Source: an uncultured Muribaculaceae bacterium (GTDB taxonomy: Bacteria; Bacteroidota; Bacteroidia; Bacteroidales; Muribaculaceae). From it: a DNA stretch of 46,932 nt. Positions within the stretch are counted from its first letter, which is position 1; each line of letters starts with the position of its first letter. Under the pieces are notes generated by a model. It was not told the DNA's origin. It worked only from the letters and a program-made list of their open reading frames with translations, and searched no databases. This document shows, in pieces, positions 1 to 7,672 of this stretch. The stretch spans positions 1 to 46,932 of the forward strand of contig CANDNO010000015.1 in assembly GCA_947386115.1 (NCBI GenBank), read 5' to 3'. The position numbers were made by a program, and so were the translations under genes.

Positions 1-82
1 ACCCCTGATAATCTGCAATTAAATTTTTCAGAACAAAAAAGTGACGAAAACAGGTGTCGCAGTGAGGTGTAAGTCGTTCAGT

Positions 83-346
83 ATGATATATATTTTTACA
101 GTACACCAAGCGTTAATGATAGTTCTGGCATTATTCAAAAAGACTCATCCCAATGCTGCATTGTCTAATTTGGTAATCATTAGCTTATATACGGTCTATT
201 CAATCTATCTTAGATTGACGCATGAGGATACTGATGGATGGGGTTGGTTCGCCTTAGGAGTTGTGCTCCCAGTTGTGCAGCTCATATTACTGATACTCTA
301 TTGGGGGCTTACAAAACTCGCTGAAGCCACCCTATCTAAAAACTGA
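83..346 (+). CDS. Small membrane protein of unknown function
   Basis: An 87-residue reading frame with no family I recognise. It has two or three hydrophobic segments: one near the N-terminus (MIYIFTVHQALMIVLALF), one around residues 28-43, and one near the C-terminus rich in L, V and I, so an inner-membrane location is likely. I chose the ATG at 83; an in-frame GTG at 41 would add 14 residues but has no better upstream context. The stop lies 15 bases before the next gene, so the two may be co-transcribed. The window edge is close, so upstream partners are unseen. Confidence 0.5.
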   Translation: MIYIFTVHQALMIVLALFKKTHPNAALSNLVIISLYTVYSIYLRLTHEDTDGWGWFALGVVLPVVQLILLILYWGLTKLAEATLSKN

Positions 347-361
347 GAAATTTATTTGACA

Positions 362-1234
362 ATGAAAATTTTGATTAGTGTCATTAATATTGCAGTTATA
401 ACCTCGGGGTTGATTGCGGCTTGTTTAGGACAGAGCAAGGTCGGCAGTTCTCGGCAAGTGCAGCAACCGATAGAAGAATCTGTGATTGTCACCGATTTTG
501 AAGTCGTCAGAGGCAGGCTAATTGAAGATAAGGTCATAGAACATTGGACTGTCAAAGCGACAAAGGACTCCAACGAGGTTGTTGTCGGACGGGATGATTG
601 GGCAGTAAGGGATTCTTCTGTGTTTCTAACACTGTCTTATGACAATAAGGTCGTGTACTCTGGCAAAGAAATACGGACAAAAGATGTGGTCGGTAACGAG
701 GGAGAATATATGATGCAATGTGGCGGCGATGTATTCTGGGCGTCGGAGTCTGCTATATATCTATTTTTTGGCTGCTTTGTGCCTGACACGGATGACGGTT
801 GGAATATGCTGTATCAAATATGTCCCGACGGCACATCAAATCTCTCAGTCCTTGAATATGAGATGGGCGTTGATGGGAATAGTTATATCGCTGATTTTAT
901 GACACTATATCTTAACGAAAGAGCAGTCGGAGCATCTGCGGCTGATTTGAAACAACTCTATGAGCATTTTTGCACCAAAGAGCTTGCCGAAGAACTGTCA
1001 GCCGTGACGATCCCGATTGTTTCGGATGACACTGACTTCAGGCACGCCGACCGGACGCTTCAAATAAATAATCTTGACGACCTAAACGGCCTTCCATTGG
1101 AAAAGTATTCATTTGAGGTAAAATACAAGCCTAACCCCAAAGACAATAACGTGACAGATATACTTTACATGGAAGTAGACGGAGCCACCAATAAGATTTC
1201 AAAGATAGAGGCAGGCGAGCGTAAAGTTGTATAG
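362..1234 (+). CDS. Predicted lipoprotein, possibly DUF4738-like
   Basis: A 290-residue protein with a hydrophobic N-terminal signal and a lipobox-like I-A-A-C with the acceptor cysteine at about residue 21, so it is probably an envelope lipoprotein. The mature part is acidic, beta-rich in appearance and has no catalytic motif I can point to. The overall look (signal, short linker, then hydrophobic-polar alternation with FEVVRGRLIEDKVIEHW near residue 50) recalls Bacteroidales DUF4738 proteins, but that is a tentative resemblance. The start is the ATG at 362; a TTG six bases upstream extends the frame but would only add two residues. It is convergent with the YgbA-like gene downstream. Confidence 0.6.
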   Translation: MKILISVINIAVITSGLIAACLGQSKVGSSRQVQQPIEESVIVTDFEVVRGRLIEDKVIEHWTVKATKDSNEVVVGRDDWAVRDSSVFLTLSYDNKVVYSGKEIRTKDVVGNEGEYMMQCGGDVFWASESAIYLFFGCFVPDTDDGWNMLYQICPDGTSNLSVLEYEMGVDGNSYIADFMTLYLNERAVGASAADLKQLYEHFCTKELAEELSAVTIPIVSDDTDFRHADRTLQINNLDDLNGLPLEKYSFEVKYKPNPKDNNVTDILYMEVDGATNKISKIEAGERKVV

Positions 1235-1294
1235 ATCTCAACATTGGCTTGTTCAAACAGGTAGGTCTCTAAAAGTCGGACGAAGTGTAGGGAT

Positions 1295-1600
1295 CTACTT
1301 AAGTTCGTAGATGAGGTGGCGGAGGGCCGTAAGGGGGTGGATGAACAGCATGCGGGGGCCGACGTATCGCATCACGGCACGTATCTGCTCCCTTTTCTCC
1401 CTTGAATAGCAATGTATCTCACATTTGCGACAACTCGGCTTGCAATCTCCGTGCGGACAGAGATCGAGACGGTGGCGGGCATAAGACAGTAGCTGAACAC
1501 ACTCGTCACATAACACATCGTTATCAATCCGATGATGTTTACGACAGTATATCGCAATCATGTCGCCAATAACTAATTTCTCCCTCTCGATACGTTTCAT
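1295..1600 (-). CDS. YgbA-like (nitrous oxide-stimulated promoter family) cysteine-rich protein
   Basis: A 101-residue protein with a dense cysteine pattern: C19, C31-x2-C34, C48, C53, C57-x2-C60 and C64 in an H-C-Y context. This layout, with the conserved CPHGDCKPSC-like core and the HCY end, matches the family annotated from E. coli YgbA, whose gene is NO-responsive there. Metal or Fe-S binding is plausible from the cysteines but is not shown. The gene starts 22 bases after the HxlR regulator on the same strand, so the two probably form a stress-responsive pair; nitrosative or electrophile stress would be a reasonable but unproven inducer. Confidence 0.75.
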   Translation of the reverse strand: MKRIEREKLVIGDMIAIYCRKHHRIDNDVLCDECVQLLSYARHRLDLCPHGDCKPSCRKCEIHCYSREKREQIRAVMRYVGPRMLFIHPLTALRHLIYELK

Positions 1601-1622
1601 TGGATAGTATAAGCTATTTATC

Positions 1623-1988
1623 TTATCGTTTCTTTGAAATTACATCGTAGTTTTCCAAAGCCCAGCCCACGAGATTTTCAATATGAGGCATGAGGCTGCG
1701 ACCCAATTCTGTTAGCGAGTACTCTACTTTGGGCGGAATCTCGGCATATAGCCTCCTTGAAATCAATCCGTCGGCCTCAAGATTCTTCAATGTCTCGGTG
1801 AGCACTTTGGGTGATATATCGGGTATAGCTTTGCCTATCTCATTAAAACGTGTCGCGTCATTCTCCGACAATACACACAACACGAGCATCGACCACTTCC
1901 CCGAAAAACGGGCAACGATGTTCCTTACCGGACATGAGCCGATCCCGGTATATTTTTTCAAATTATCTTTAAGCGGTAATCTGTTCAT
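1623..1988 (-). CDS. HxlR-family winged-helix transcriptional regulator
   Basis: A 121-residue protein with the full HxlR layout: an N-terminal CPVRN cysteine segment, the GKWSMLVL helix, RFNEI, the recognition region SPKVLTETLKNLEADGLISR, and the wing ending in EYSLTELGRSL. The N-terminal Cys is the residue that senses oxidants or electrophiles in several characterised HxlR/YodB/HypR proteins; sensing here is inference. I prefer the ATG at 1988 because the longer frame begins with TTG. It is divergent from a cupin gene, and a 35-bp dyad lies immediately upstream of its start, suggesting autoregulation and control of the cupin. Confidence 0.88.
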   Translation of the reverse strand: MNRLPLKDNLKKYTGIGSCPVRNIVARFSGKWSMLVLCVLSENDATRFNEIGKAIPDISPKVLTETLKNLEADGLISRRLYAEIPPKVEYSLTELGRSLMPHIENLVGWALENYDVISKKR

Positions 1989-2000
1989 AATCAACCATTG

Positions 2001-2035
2001 GTTACTTTCACGTAAGTGCCTTACCTCAACGTAAC
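2001..2035. promoter_or_regulatory. Candidate HxlR operator (35-bp dyad)
   Basis: Four 5-bp half-sites are arranged symmetrically about position 2018: GTTAC (2001-2005), GTAAG (2012-2016), CTTAC (2020-2024) and GTAAC (2031-2035). The outer and inner pairs are exact reverse complements at equal spacing. It lies 12 bases upstream of the HxlR start, between the divergent genes. Assignment to this regulator is inferred from position. Confidence 0.6.
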
Positions 2036-2075
2036 GTCTTGTACGGCATTAAATTAGTTGTTAATTTCGCACTAT

Positions 2076-2083
2076 CAAAAATA
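2076..2083 (-). promoter_or_regulatory. Predicted -7 box for the HxlR operon
   Basis: On the minus strand this reads TATTTTTG, an exact TAnnTTTG match. It would start transcription near 2069, placing the dyad operator inside the leader of the regulator mRNA. No clear -33 TTG is visible. Confidence 0.45.
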
Positions 2084-2132
2084 AAGCGGCTTACCGCTGT
2101 AAAGTTAATCAATATATTTAAATTCTAAAAAT

Positions 2133-2543
2133 ATGAATGAGGTAAAGGTCATTAATTCAGGCAACAAGTTTGCTCACGCCACTGTGGGCAGCTTGCATGG
2201 TTTTGAAGGAAAACAGTTTGTTAAGGATGCCACAGGCGCCACTTCATGTGAGATTTCATTTGGCACACTCCCCTCAGGTCAATCAGTACCATTCTTTCAC
2301 AGCCACAAAAACAACGAGGAAAACTACATCATCCTCTCGGGAAGCGGAAAATTTCAAGTCGACGATGAGACTTTTGAGATAAACGAAGGCTCAGTAATAC
2401 GAGTATCAACCAACTGCGACCGCAACATCAAGTGTACTTCCGATACTCCGTTGACCTATATATGCATACAGGCTAAAGAAGGTAGCCTGGGAGCCTATAC
2501 CATGACCGATGCTGAAATAACCACGCGGGGCAATCTTATGTAA
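2133..2543 (+). CDS. Cupin-domain protein
   Basis: A 136-residue single-domain cupin. Cupin motif 1 is recognisable around residues 45-65 (PFFHSHKNNEENYIILSGSGKF, with H, H and E as likely metal ligands) and motif 2 around residues 75-95 (NEGSVIRVSTNCDRNIKC), where the usual late histidine is not obvious. It could be a small metal-binding isomerase or dioxygenase-like enzyme; the substrate cannot be told. It is divergent from an HxlR regulator across a dyad operator, an arrangement common for small stress or detoxification enzymes controlled by that family. The 90-base AT-rich leader holds no clear plus-strand promoter box. Confidence 0.8.
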   Translation: MNEVKVINSGNKFAHATVGSLHGFEGKQFVKDATGATSCEISFGTLPSGQSVPFFHSHKNNEENYIILSGSGKFQVDDETFEINEGSVIRVSTNCDRNIKCTSDTPLTYICIQAKEGSLGAYTMTDAEITTRGNLM

Positions 2544-2629
2544 ATACCGACAGCATCGAGAATCTCTATGCAGCAATCAGCGCTCTCGGCGCGGCTCCCG
2601 ACTCCAAATCGGTAGTTGACATGATGTAG
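2543..2629 (+). pseudogene. Coding-like remnant downstream of the cupin gene
   Basis: In the reading frame starting at 2543 the sequence gives about 28 residues (TDSIENLYAAISALGAAPDS and onward to a TAG at 2627-2629) that look like a natural protein C-terminus. There is no start codon of its own, and it directly follows the cupin stop in another frame. It may be the tail of a deleted gene, or a frameshifted extension. I cannot assign a family. Confidence 0.3.
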
Positions 2630-2739
2630 GTCGCAACCGTGCGTACAGTGCTCAAAAACTATCGCTCACCAACTTCCACTATCTCGTCAGTATCGATGAA
2701 ATACAAGGGAAAAGACTTGATTGGGAGTGATACTTGTAC

Positions 2740-2747
2740 TAATTTTG
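2740..2747 (+). promoter_or_regulatory. TAnnTTTG box abutting the next start codon
   Basis: TAATTTTG with TTG at 2717-2719 upstream, a spacing of 20. The box ends only 4 bases before the ATG at 2752, so transcription from it would give a leaderless mRNA or need a later start codon. Confidence 0.4.
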
Positions 2748-2751
2748 GGGA

Positions 2752-3297
2752 ATGGAAACTGCTGTACAGGACTTTGAATCGAAGCTTAGAACGTTGCTTG
2801 GCAATCGCATCGGGACTCGGGAAATCGGCTTTCTCAAGACCTTGATTTGCGACAATGACGAAGCGCCCGGTGTTGATTGCCTTTTCAATCTTGTAGCCGA
2901 CGACGATGAGCGCGTCGGCTACAACGCACTGTGGGTGTTGACTCACCTACACAGTGCCTTCATGCCGTCAATCGCTTCTCACCGCGACTTCTTGATCGAC
3001 AAACTGCTCAGAACCGACCATTCCGGCCAAAAGCGCCTCATACTCAACCTGCTCGAACGATTACCTGTAAATAAACAGAACCTGCGAACCGATTTTCTCG
3101 ATTACTGTTTATCAAAGATCAACTCCGGCGAGCCTTATGCCATACGTTCGCTGTGTATCAAACTGGCCTTCAAGCAATGCCGCCTGTTCCCCGAACTGCT
3201 TGCCGAGTTTAAACAGGTGATTGGAATGATCGACGTTGCCAACGAGTCTCCTGCAATACAGGCCGCACTGAGAAACGTAAGAAAACATCCAAAATGA
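2752..3297 (+). CDS. HEAT-repeat-like helical protein
   Basis: A 181-residue, mostly helical protein without signal peptide. Successive helix pairs such as DCLFNLVADDDERVGYNALW and the following VLTHLHSAFMPSIASHR resemble HEAT/armadillo-type repeats, which generally act as protein-binding scaffolds. No catalytic motif is visible. The ATG at 2752 lies right behind a promoter box, which makes the start uncertain. It is followed by a separately promoted alcohol dehydrogenase. I would call it a HEAT-like hypothetical protein rather than assign a role. Confidence 0.6.
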   Translation: METAVQDFESKLRTLLGNRIGTREIGFLKTLICDNDEAPGVDCLFNLVADDDERVGYNALWVLTHLHSAFMPSIASHRDFLIDKLLRTDHSGQKRLILNLLERLPVNKQNLRTDFLDYCLSKINSGEPYAIRSLCIKLAFKQCRLFPELLAEFKQVIGMIDVANESPAIQAALRNVRKHPK

Positions 3298-3344
3298 AAT
3301 AAATATTATCGCCGGATAGGCTTTCATACGATTCCCGAATTGAC

Positions 3345-3352
3345 TAATTTTG
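3345..3352 (+). promoter_or_regulatory. Predicted -7 box for the alcohol dehydrogenase gene
   Basis: TAATTTTG, an exact TAnnTTTG match, 22 bases before the ATG at 3375; predicted transcription start near 3359. Confidence 0.5.
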
Positions 3353-3374
3353 CATCACAAATCATCGATGTAGA

Positions 3375-4424
3375 ATGAAAGCACTTACATACATAAGCCA
3401 CGGGCACTTTGAACTTATCGAGAAGCCTCGCCCCGTGATCATTGACCCTAAGGATGCCATCGTAAGGGTCACACTGTCAAGTATATGTTCGTCGGACCTC
3501 CACATACTGCACGGCTCCGTACCGCAAGCACGCTGCGGAATAACCGTGGGACACGAGATGGTGGGAATTGTTGAGTCGGTCGGCTCGGGAGTAACTCGCG
3601 TAAGCCCCGGCGACCGCGTTGCTGTGAATGTGGAAACATTCTGCGGAGAATGCTTTTTCTGTCGCAACGGCTGGGTTAACAACTGTACCGATGCCAACGG
3701 CGGATGGGCTCTGGGATGTCGCATAGATGGCGGACAAACCGAGTATGTGCGCGTACCGTTTGCCGACAACGCCCTCTCTCCGATACCCGATACCGTGACC
3801 GACGATCAGGCCCTCTTTACCGGCGACATCCTCGCCACCGGTTACTGGGCTGTCAAAATTTCAGAAATATCGGCCGATGACACCGTGCTTATAATCGGCG
3901 CCGGCTCTACGGGGCTATGCACGCTCGAGTGCCTGAGGCTTAAAAAGCCCCGCTGCATCATCGTGTGTGAAAAGGACGCACGCAGGCGGGAGTTTGTAAA
4001 AAGCCACTATCCCGACGTTACCGTCACCGCTCCCGACGAGTGCCTAGATACCGTCATGCAGCTGAGTGAACATGGCGGCGCCGACCGCGTTATCGAAGTA
4101 GCCGGAACCGACGAGACTTTCTCGCTGGCATGGCAATCGGCCCGGCCTAACGCCATCGTGACAATTGTCGCCCTTTACGACCACCCTCAGATTCTCCCCC
4201 TACCCTCTATGTATGGCAAGAACCTGACCTTCAAGACCGGAGGCGTCGACGGATGCGACTGTGACACAATCCTGCAACTAATTGCCAACGGAGATATCGA
4301 CACCACCCACCTTATAACCCACCGCTACCCGCTCGATAAAATTCAAGAGGCCTACACGCTGTTCGAGTCCAAGGCCGATGGCGTGATCAAAATAGCTATC
4401 GACAGCAGCTCTTCCTGCGATTGA
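3375..4424 (+). CDS. Zinc-dependent alcohol dehydrogenase (MDR family)
   Basis: A 349-residue medium-chain dehydrogenase, full length for the family. The catalytic zinc ligands are visible as C38 and the GHE motif (H60, E61); the structural zinc site is C90, C93, C96 and C104. The Rossmann fold follows with VLIIGAGSTGL. This would be a cytoplasmic NAD(P)-dependent oxidoreductase on an alcohol or polyol/aldehyde; the exact substrate is not determinable, although the 350-residue form with this zinc loop is shared with isopropanol- and sorbitol-type enzymes. It has its own promoter box and overlaps the convergent MATE gene by 29 bases at its 3' end, so antisense interference between the two transcripts is possible. 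Confidence 0.92.
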   Translation: MKALTYISHGHFELIEKPRPVIIDPKDAIVRVTLSSICSSDLHILHGSVPQARCGITVGHEMVGIVESVGSGVTRVSPGDRVAVNVETFCGECFFCRNGWVNNCTDANGGWALGCRIDGGQTEYVRVPFADNALSPIPDTVTDDQALFTGDILATGYWAVKISEISADDTVLIIGAGSTGLCTLECLRLKKPRCIIVCEKDARRREFVKSHYPDVTVTAPDECLDTVMQLSEHGGADRVIEVAGTDETFSLAWQSARPNAIVTIVALYDHPQILPLPSMYGKNLTFKTGGVDGCDCDTILQLIANGDIDTTHLITHRYPLDKIQEAYTLFESKADGVIKIAIDSSSSCD

Positions 4425-5754
4425 CAATATACATTGCTACAATCACGAGCAGCGTAAGAGCCTCGGCAACAGGTATCGCCAGCCACAATCCATCATTACC
4501 GAGCATCCCGGGGAGCAGGATAAAACCGGGAATAAGGAATACTATTCCACGCAGCAGCATGAATACGATCGATCGTCCGGCCGACTCGATACTTTGATAA
4601 TAACCTATAAATGTAATATTTATAGCAAAGAACAGCGCACACACGCCAAGCAGCGGCAGTCCGTGCAATGCCATATCGTATGCCGGCACATCGGGCTCGA
4701 GGAACAGGCGGGTGAGCAACGGCGCTCCCTGCCACAAGCCGATGCTTATAAGCACTCCACACCCGCTCGCTACTGCGAGGGCTATGTTCAACGCCTTCCT
4801 TACACGGTCGGTCTTCCCTGCACCGTAATTGAAACTTACTATCGGCTGCGACGCCTGAGCCACAGCATTGCTTATCGAGAAAATGAGCGGAAACAGGTAG
4901 CATCCAATGCTGTAGGCCGCAACGCCATTCTCACCCAGGCGGTCCATAAACACATAGTTACCTGTAATTATAGTCACTCCTATCGCCACCTCGGCAATAA
5001 ACGTGGCAAAACCTATCTTGGCCATATAACCAACATCGTGCAACGACTTGAAAACCGAGCTACGGTCCACATTTACACGAATAAACTTGAGTTTCTCCGA
5101 GAAAAACAGGAAGTAGACAAGTACCATCAGGCCACCCACAATACATGCTATCGAGGTGGCGACAGCTGCGCCTTTTATGCCCATGCCCAAGGGGAAGACC
5201 ATCAGCCAGTCAAGGAAAATATTGAGGATAGCCGCTACTATCTGCACCGTCATCGCATACTTTGGCGAACCGTCAAGCCTTATAAGCATCATTCCCACAC
5301 ACTGCAGGTAAAGGAACACCAGCCCCGGGAGAATCCATAACAGATAATCCGTGGCCAACCCATCGAGGCGTTCACTGCAGCCGAGCAGTGCAAGGACTCC
5401 GTCGGTGAACAGCAGCGAAACCAGTATCACGATGCCAAATATTATCGAACCGGTTATAAATGCCTGTGTAAGAATGAGGCGGGCGCCTTTGACATTATTC
5501 TCGGCCAGCCTTATGCTGCCGATGACCGATGCGCCGATGCCGAACATAAGGCCTATGCCGGTGCACACAAGATACAGCGGCGCCACGATATTGATAGCAG
5601 CCAGGCCGTCGCTACCGACACCGTGCCCCACAAACATACCGTCACAGATATTCAACAGCGAGTTGAATACCATGCCAATGAGCGTAGGAATGAACATGGC
5701 GGCAAACAGGCGCCCTATCCTGCCGTTACCAAAGTCAAGGGTTTCTTTTGACAT
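4396..5754 (-). CDS. MATE-family multidrug/toxin exporter
   Basis: A 452-residue polytopic protein with about 12 hydrophobic segments in two similar halves, as in MATE transporters. The N-terminal half carries the family hallmarks (PTLIGMVFNSLLNICDGMFVG, then GLAAINIVAPL) and the second half repeats the pattern (AQASQPIVSFNYGAGKTDRV). These proteins export cationic drugs or metabolites using Na+ or H+ gradients. It lies downstream of the Nudix gene on the same strand with a 37-base gap, so co-transcription is possible. The last codons overlap the convergent alcohol dehydrogenase gene. Confidence 0.93.
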   Translation of the reverse strand: MSKETLDFGNGRIGRLFAAMFIPTLIGMVFNSLLNICDGMFVGHGVGSDGLAAINIVAPLYLVCTGIGLMFGIGASVIGSIRLAENNVKGARLILTQAFITGSIIFGIVILVSLLFTDGVLALLGCSERLDGLATDYLLWILPGLVFLYLQCVGMMLIRLDGSPKYAMTVQIVAAILNIFLDWLMVFPLGMGIKGAAVATSIACIVGGLMVLVYFLFFSEKLKFIRVNVDRSSVFKSLHDVGYMAKIGFATFIAEVAIGVTIITGNYVFMDRLGENGVAAYSIGCYLFPLIFSISNAVAQASQPIVSFNYGAGKTDRVRKALNIALAVASGCGVLISIGLWQGAPLLTRLFLEPDVPAYDMALHGLPLLGVCALFFAINITFIGYYQSIESAGRSIVFMLLRGIVFLIPGFILLPGMLGNDGLWLAIPVAEALTLLVIVAMYIVNRRKSCCR

Positions 5755-5791
5755 ATTTCCTAATTATTTATGAGCAGTCATGATTGTATGA

Positions 5792-6337
5792 CTACCTCTG
5801 TTGATTGTAATGCAAGTCATCACCTGCGTGAACTCGTTTTATCGACTTGCAATACTGGCGATAAATGATATGCTGCGTGTTGCCGGGACGATCCGGAAAC
5901 ATTCGCCCGGGAGCATCAGCTACGCTTACCCATGATGCGCTGTCAACCTCCTGCGACAACGCGAATGGCGCTTTCCTTACATACCCTATGAACGCGTGCA
6001 TCAACTGCTCGCGCTTGTCAAACCAGTGAGTGCCTGCATATTCCAGTTCGTCAACCGTGAGTCCAAGTTCTTCTTTTACCTCCCTTACAGCAGCCTGCTC
6101 GGCACTCTCGCCCGGAGTCATGAAGCCGGCAACAAACGTGTCGTACTCGTCCGAAATATATGATTGATGCAGCAAGGCAATCTCCTGCAGCTCATTGACA
6201 ACCATCACGATGACACAGCTCGAAAACGAATCAAACCAAAAACGATTGCAGGCCCCGCAGTACGGAACTGCGCCATCATCGCCGGCTTGCCTGTCAACAA
6301 GCTTCGCACCACACTCCGGGCAGAATTTATAATGCAT
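5792..6337 (-). CDS. NudC-like Nudix hydrolase with zinc ribbon
   Basis: A 181-residue protein. Residues 6-30 form a zinc ribbon (C6, C9, C27, C30), followed by a Nudix fold with a perfect Nudix box at residues 71-93 (G-x5-E-x7-REVKEELGL). The order ribbon then Nudix is that of NudC-type NADH pyrophosphatases/NAD-RNA decapping enzymes. However, the NudC signature SQPWPFPxS that should follow is replaced by a THWFDKREQ-like segment, and the N-terminal domain of full NudC (about 260 residues) is missing. It probably hydrolyses a nucleoside-diphosphate-linked compound; NAD(H) specificity is doubtful. Start at the ATG 6337, 12 bases after the small membrane protein gene. Confidence 0.88.
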   Translation of the reverse strand: MHYKFCPECGAKLVDRQAGDDGAVPYCGACNRFWFDSFSSCVIVMVVNELQEIALLHQSYISDEYDTFVAGFMTPGESAEQAAVREVKEELGLTVDELEYAGTHWFDKREQLMHAFIGYVRKAPFALSQEVDSASWVSVADAPGRMFPDRPGNTQHIIYRQYCKSIKRVHAGDDLHYNQQR

Positions 6338-6349
6338 AGCAGTAAACGA

Positions 6350-6544
6350 TTATCTTGTTCTCAGATAATAAGTCATAAGAAACAAAGAGCACGTAATACT
6401 CGAGAGCATCGCGGGCAGATTAACATCATCCACAACCAACGCCCTCACGAGCCAGTAAATGCCGCAAACGGCCGCCAGCAAGCCCACGACAAGACAAATG
6501 GTCCTGCCGGTAATCACAACCTTATTATTCTTCTTAATTTCCAT
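6350..6544 (-). CDS. Small two-helix membrane protein
   Basis: A 64-residue protein: a short basic N-terminus (MEIKKNNKVV), then two hydrophobic helices at about residues 15-37 and 43-58, and a basic tail. No family recognised. It has a good promoter box 60 bases upstream and is the first gene of a probable operon leading into the Nudix hydrolase and perhaps the MATE exporter. Confidence 0.6.
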   Translation of the reverse strand: MEIKKNNKVVITGRTICLVVGLLAAVCGIYWLVRALVVDDVNLPAMLSSITCSLFLMTYYLRTR

Positions 6545-6603
6545 AAAATCGAGTCAACACAGGGCACGAAAAACGCTCTAATACCCTTTACCAAAACCTT
6601 ATG

Positions 6604-6611
6604 CAAAGGTA
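6604..6611 (-). promoter_or_regulatory. Promoter of the small membrane protein/Nudix operon
   Basis: Minus strand TACCTTTG, an exact TAnnTTTG box, with TTG motifs 17 and 20 bases upstream at the -33 position. Predicted start near 6597. Confidence 0.55.
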
Positions 6612-6709
6612 GTGAATAATAAACAAGTCAACAATACCACCAACAAAAGTAATCAACACCGACCCAAATCCGTGCCGACTATCACAATGCAGTCAATCTA
6701 AGAGTAGGT

Positions 6710-6817
6710 TTACTTCTTGCGCTGATAATTCTTATAGTAATAACCGCTGATAATACCGCCGACAATACCGGCAACGACAGGCAAGAAATAGTACCACTGT
6801 AAATTCATAGCTTCCAT
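6710..6817 (-). CDS. 35-residue single-pass membrane microprotein
   Basis: A short frame beginning MEAMNLQWYYFLPVVAGIVG, continuing through GGIISGYYY and ending in a basic tail (KNYQRKK). The composition (aromatic N-terminus, one glycine-rich hydrophobic helix, positive C-terminus) is that of a real membrane microprotein. A second in-frame ATG at 6808 is an alternative start. It stands alone between two operons. No family recognised. Confidence 0.55.
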   Translation of the reverse strand: MEAMNLQWYYFLPVVAGIVGGIISGYYYKNYQRKK

Positions 6818-6973
6818 AATATTGCATTTTAAGTCCCGTGATTTAACAGAAATCGGTGAGACATATTCATAATATTAGACGCGACTCCTCACAAAAAGTT
6901 TCAACCCCACCCCAAAGTATATTGTAATCGTAAGGACTGACAATAGCCCTAATGATATGTAACGCTTTGCGAA

Positions 6974-7072
6974 TATCCCCTTTTCGGTATTATAACCAAA
7001 CGTACATAATATTACACCTTTTAGGGTATAAAACATTTTGCTTTATTACAGATTATACCCTTTCTGGGTTAA
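6974..7072 (+). promoter_or_regulatory. Orphan operator array resembling the hipB operators
   Basis: This 306-base gap (6818-7123) carries three related sites: TATCCCCTTTTCGGTA (6974-6989), ACACCTTTTAGGGTATA (7014-7030) and TATACCCTTTCTGGGTTA (7054-7071). The last two, with an ATTTTGC box between them, match the operator region of the HipBST module at 15819-15877, including the same 23-base spacing from GGGTATA to TATACCC. No regulator gene lies here. It may be the scar of a lost module or a site controlled in trans. Confidence 0.5.
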
Positions 7073-7123
7073 TTTCACATACCGGTGCCCCAATTACAGC
7101 AATCATCCCCAATATATTATCAT

Positions 7124-7672
7124 TCATTGTATCAAGCATGCGCTTATTATATTCTTTACAAATGCAGTTTTAGCTTCGGTGTATCCGTCACGGTCGTTTT
7201 TGTATTTGGGAAGCAATGACAGTTTCAATTTCTCATACTCTTTTGCAACTTCCGGGCACTCAATAAGATAATCGCGAAAAAGGATTTCGTCATTGTCTCC
7301 TATTCTATGAAAATGTATATGAAACACCTTGTCGGCATATCCCGCTGGAGTATAGCCCTTATTGAAACTTATTCGGCTGTCTGATTCTGACATACAGATA
7401 TACCCGTTGGCTTCCATTATCCCCTTTATTGATTTCCATTCTATATCGGTAGAAACTTCTACAAGAATATCAATAATCGGTTTGGCTTGCATACCCTTTA
7501 TGGCTGTACTGCCTATATGGTTGATTATAGGGTCATAGGATGAAAGATTGTCTGACAGTAATTGTATTTCCTCCTTTGCCCAGATTGCCCATTGAGGATT
7601 ATAAGGCGTCAGAATTATAGGAAACAACTCCCATAATTCTTCCAAAGTCATAGATTGTAACGACTTCGTCAT
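7124..7672 (-). CDS. GrpB-family (UPF0157) nucleotidyltransferase-fold protein
   Basis: A 182-residue protein with the GrpB hallmark HIGSTAIKGMQAKPIIDILV (about residues 52-71), the G-S motif and D-I-L of the nucleotidyltransferase superfamily, followed by the HFHRIG and FRDYL segments typical of the family. The biochemical function of GrpB proteins is poorly known. Its ATG overlaps the stop of the upstream flavodoxin-like gene by 4 bases (ATGA), so it is translationally coupled as the last gene of a tautomerase-flavodoxin-GrpB operon. Confidence 0.88.
   Translation of the reverse strand: MTKSLQSMTLEELWELFPIILTPYNPQWAIWAKEEIQLLSDNLSSYDPIINHIGSTAIKGMQAKPIIDILVEVSTDIEWKSIKGIMEANGYICMSESDSRISFNKGYTPAGYADKVFHIHFHRIGDNDEILFRDYLIECPEVAKEYEKLKLSLLPKYKNDRDGYTEAKTAFVKNIISACLIQ

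Noticed and set aside
4594-5340. 248-codon plus-strand frame opposite the MATE gene
   Set aside because: Antisense shadow; the minus-strand MATE protein has full family motifs.
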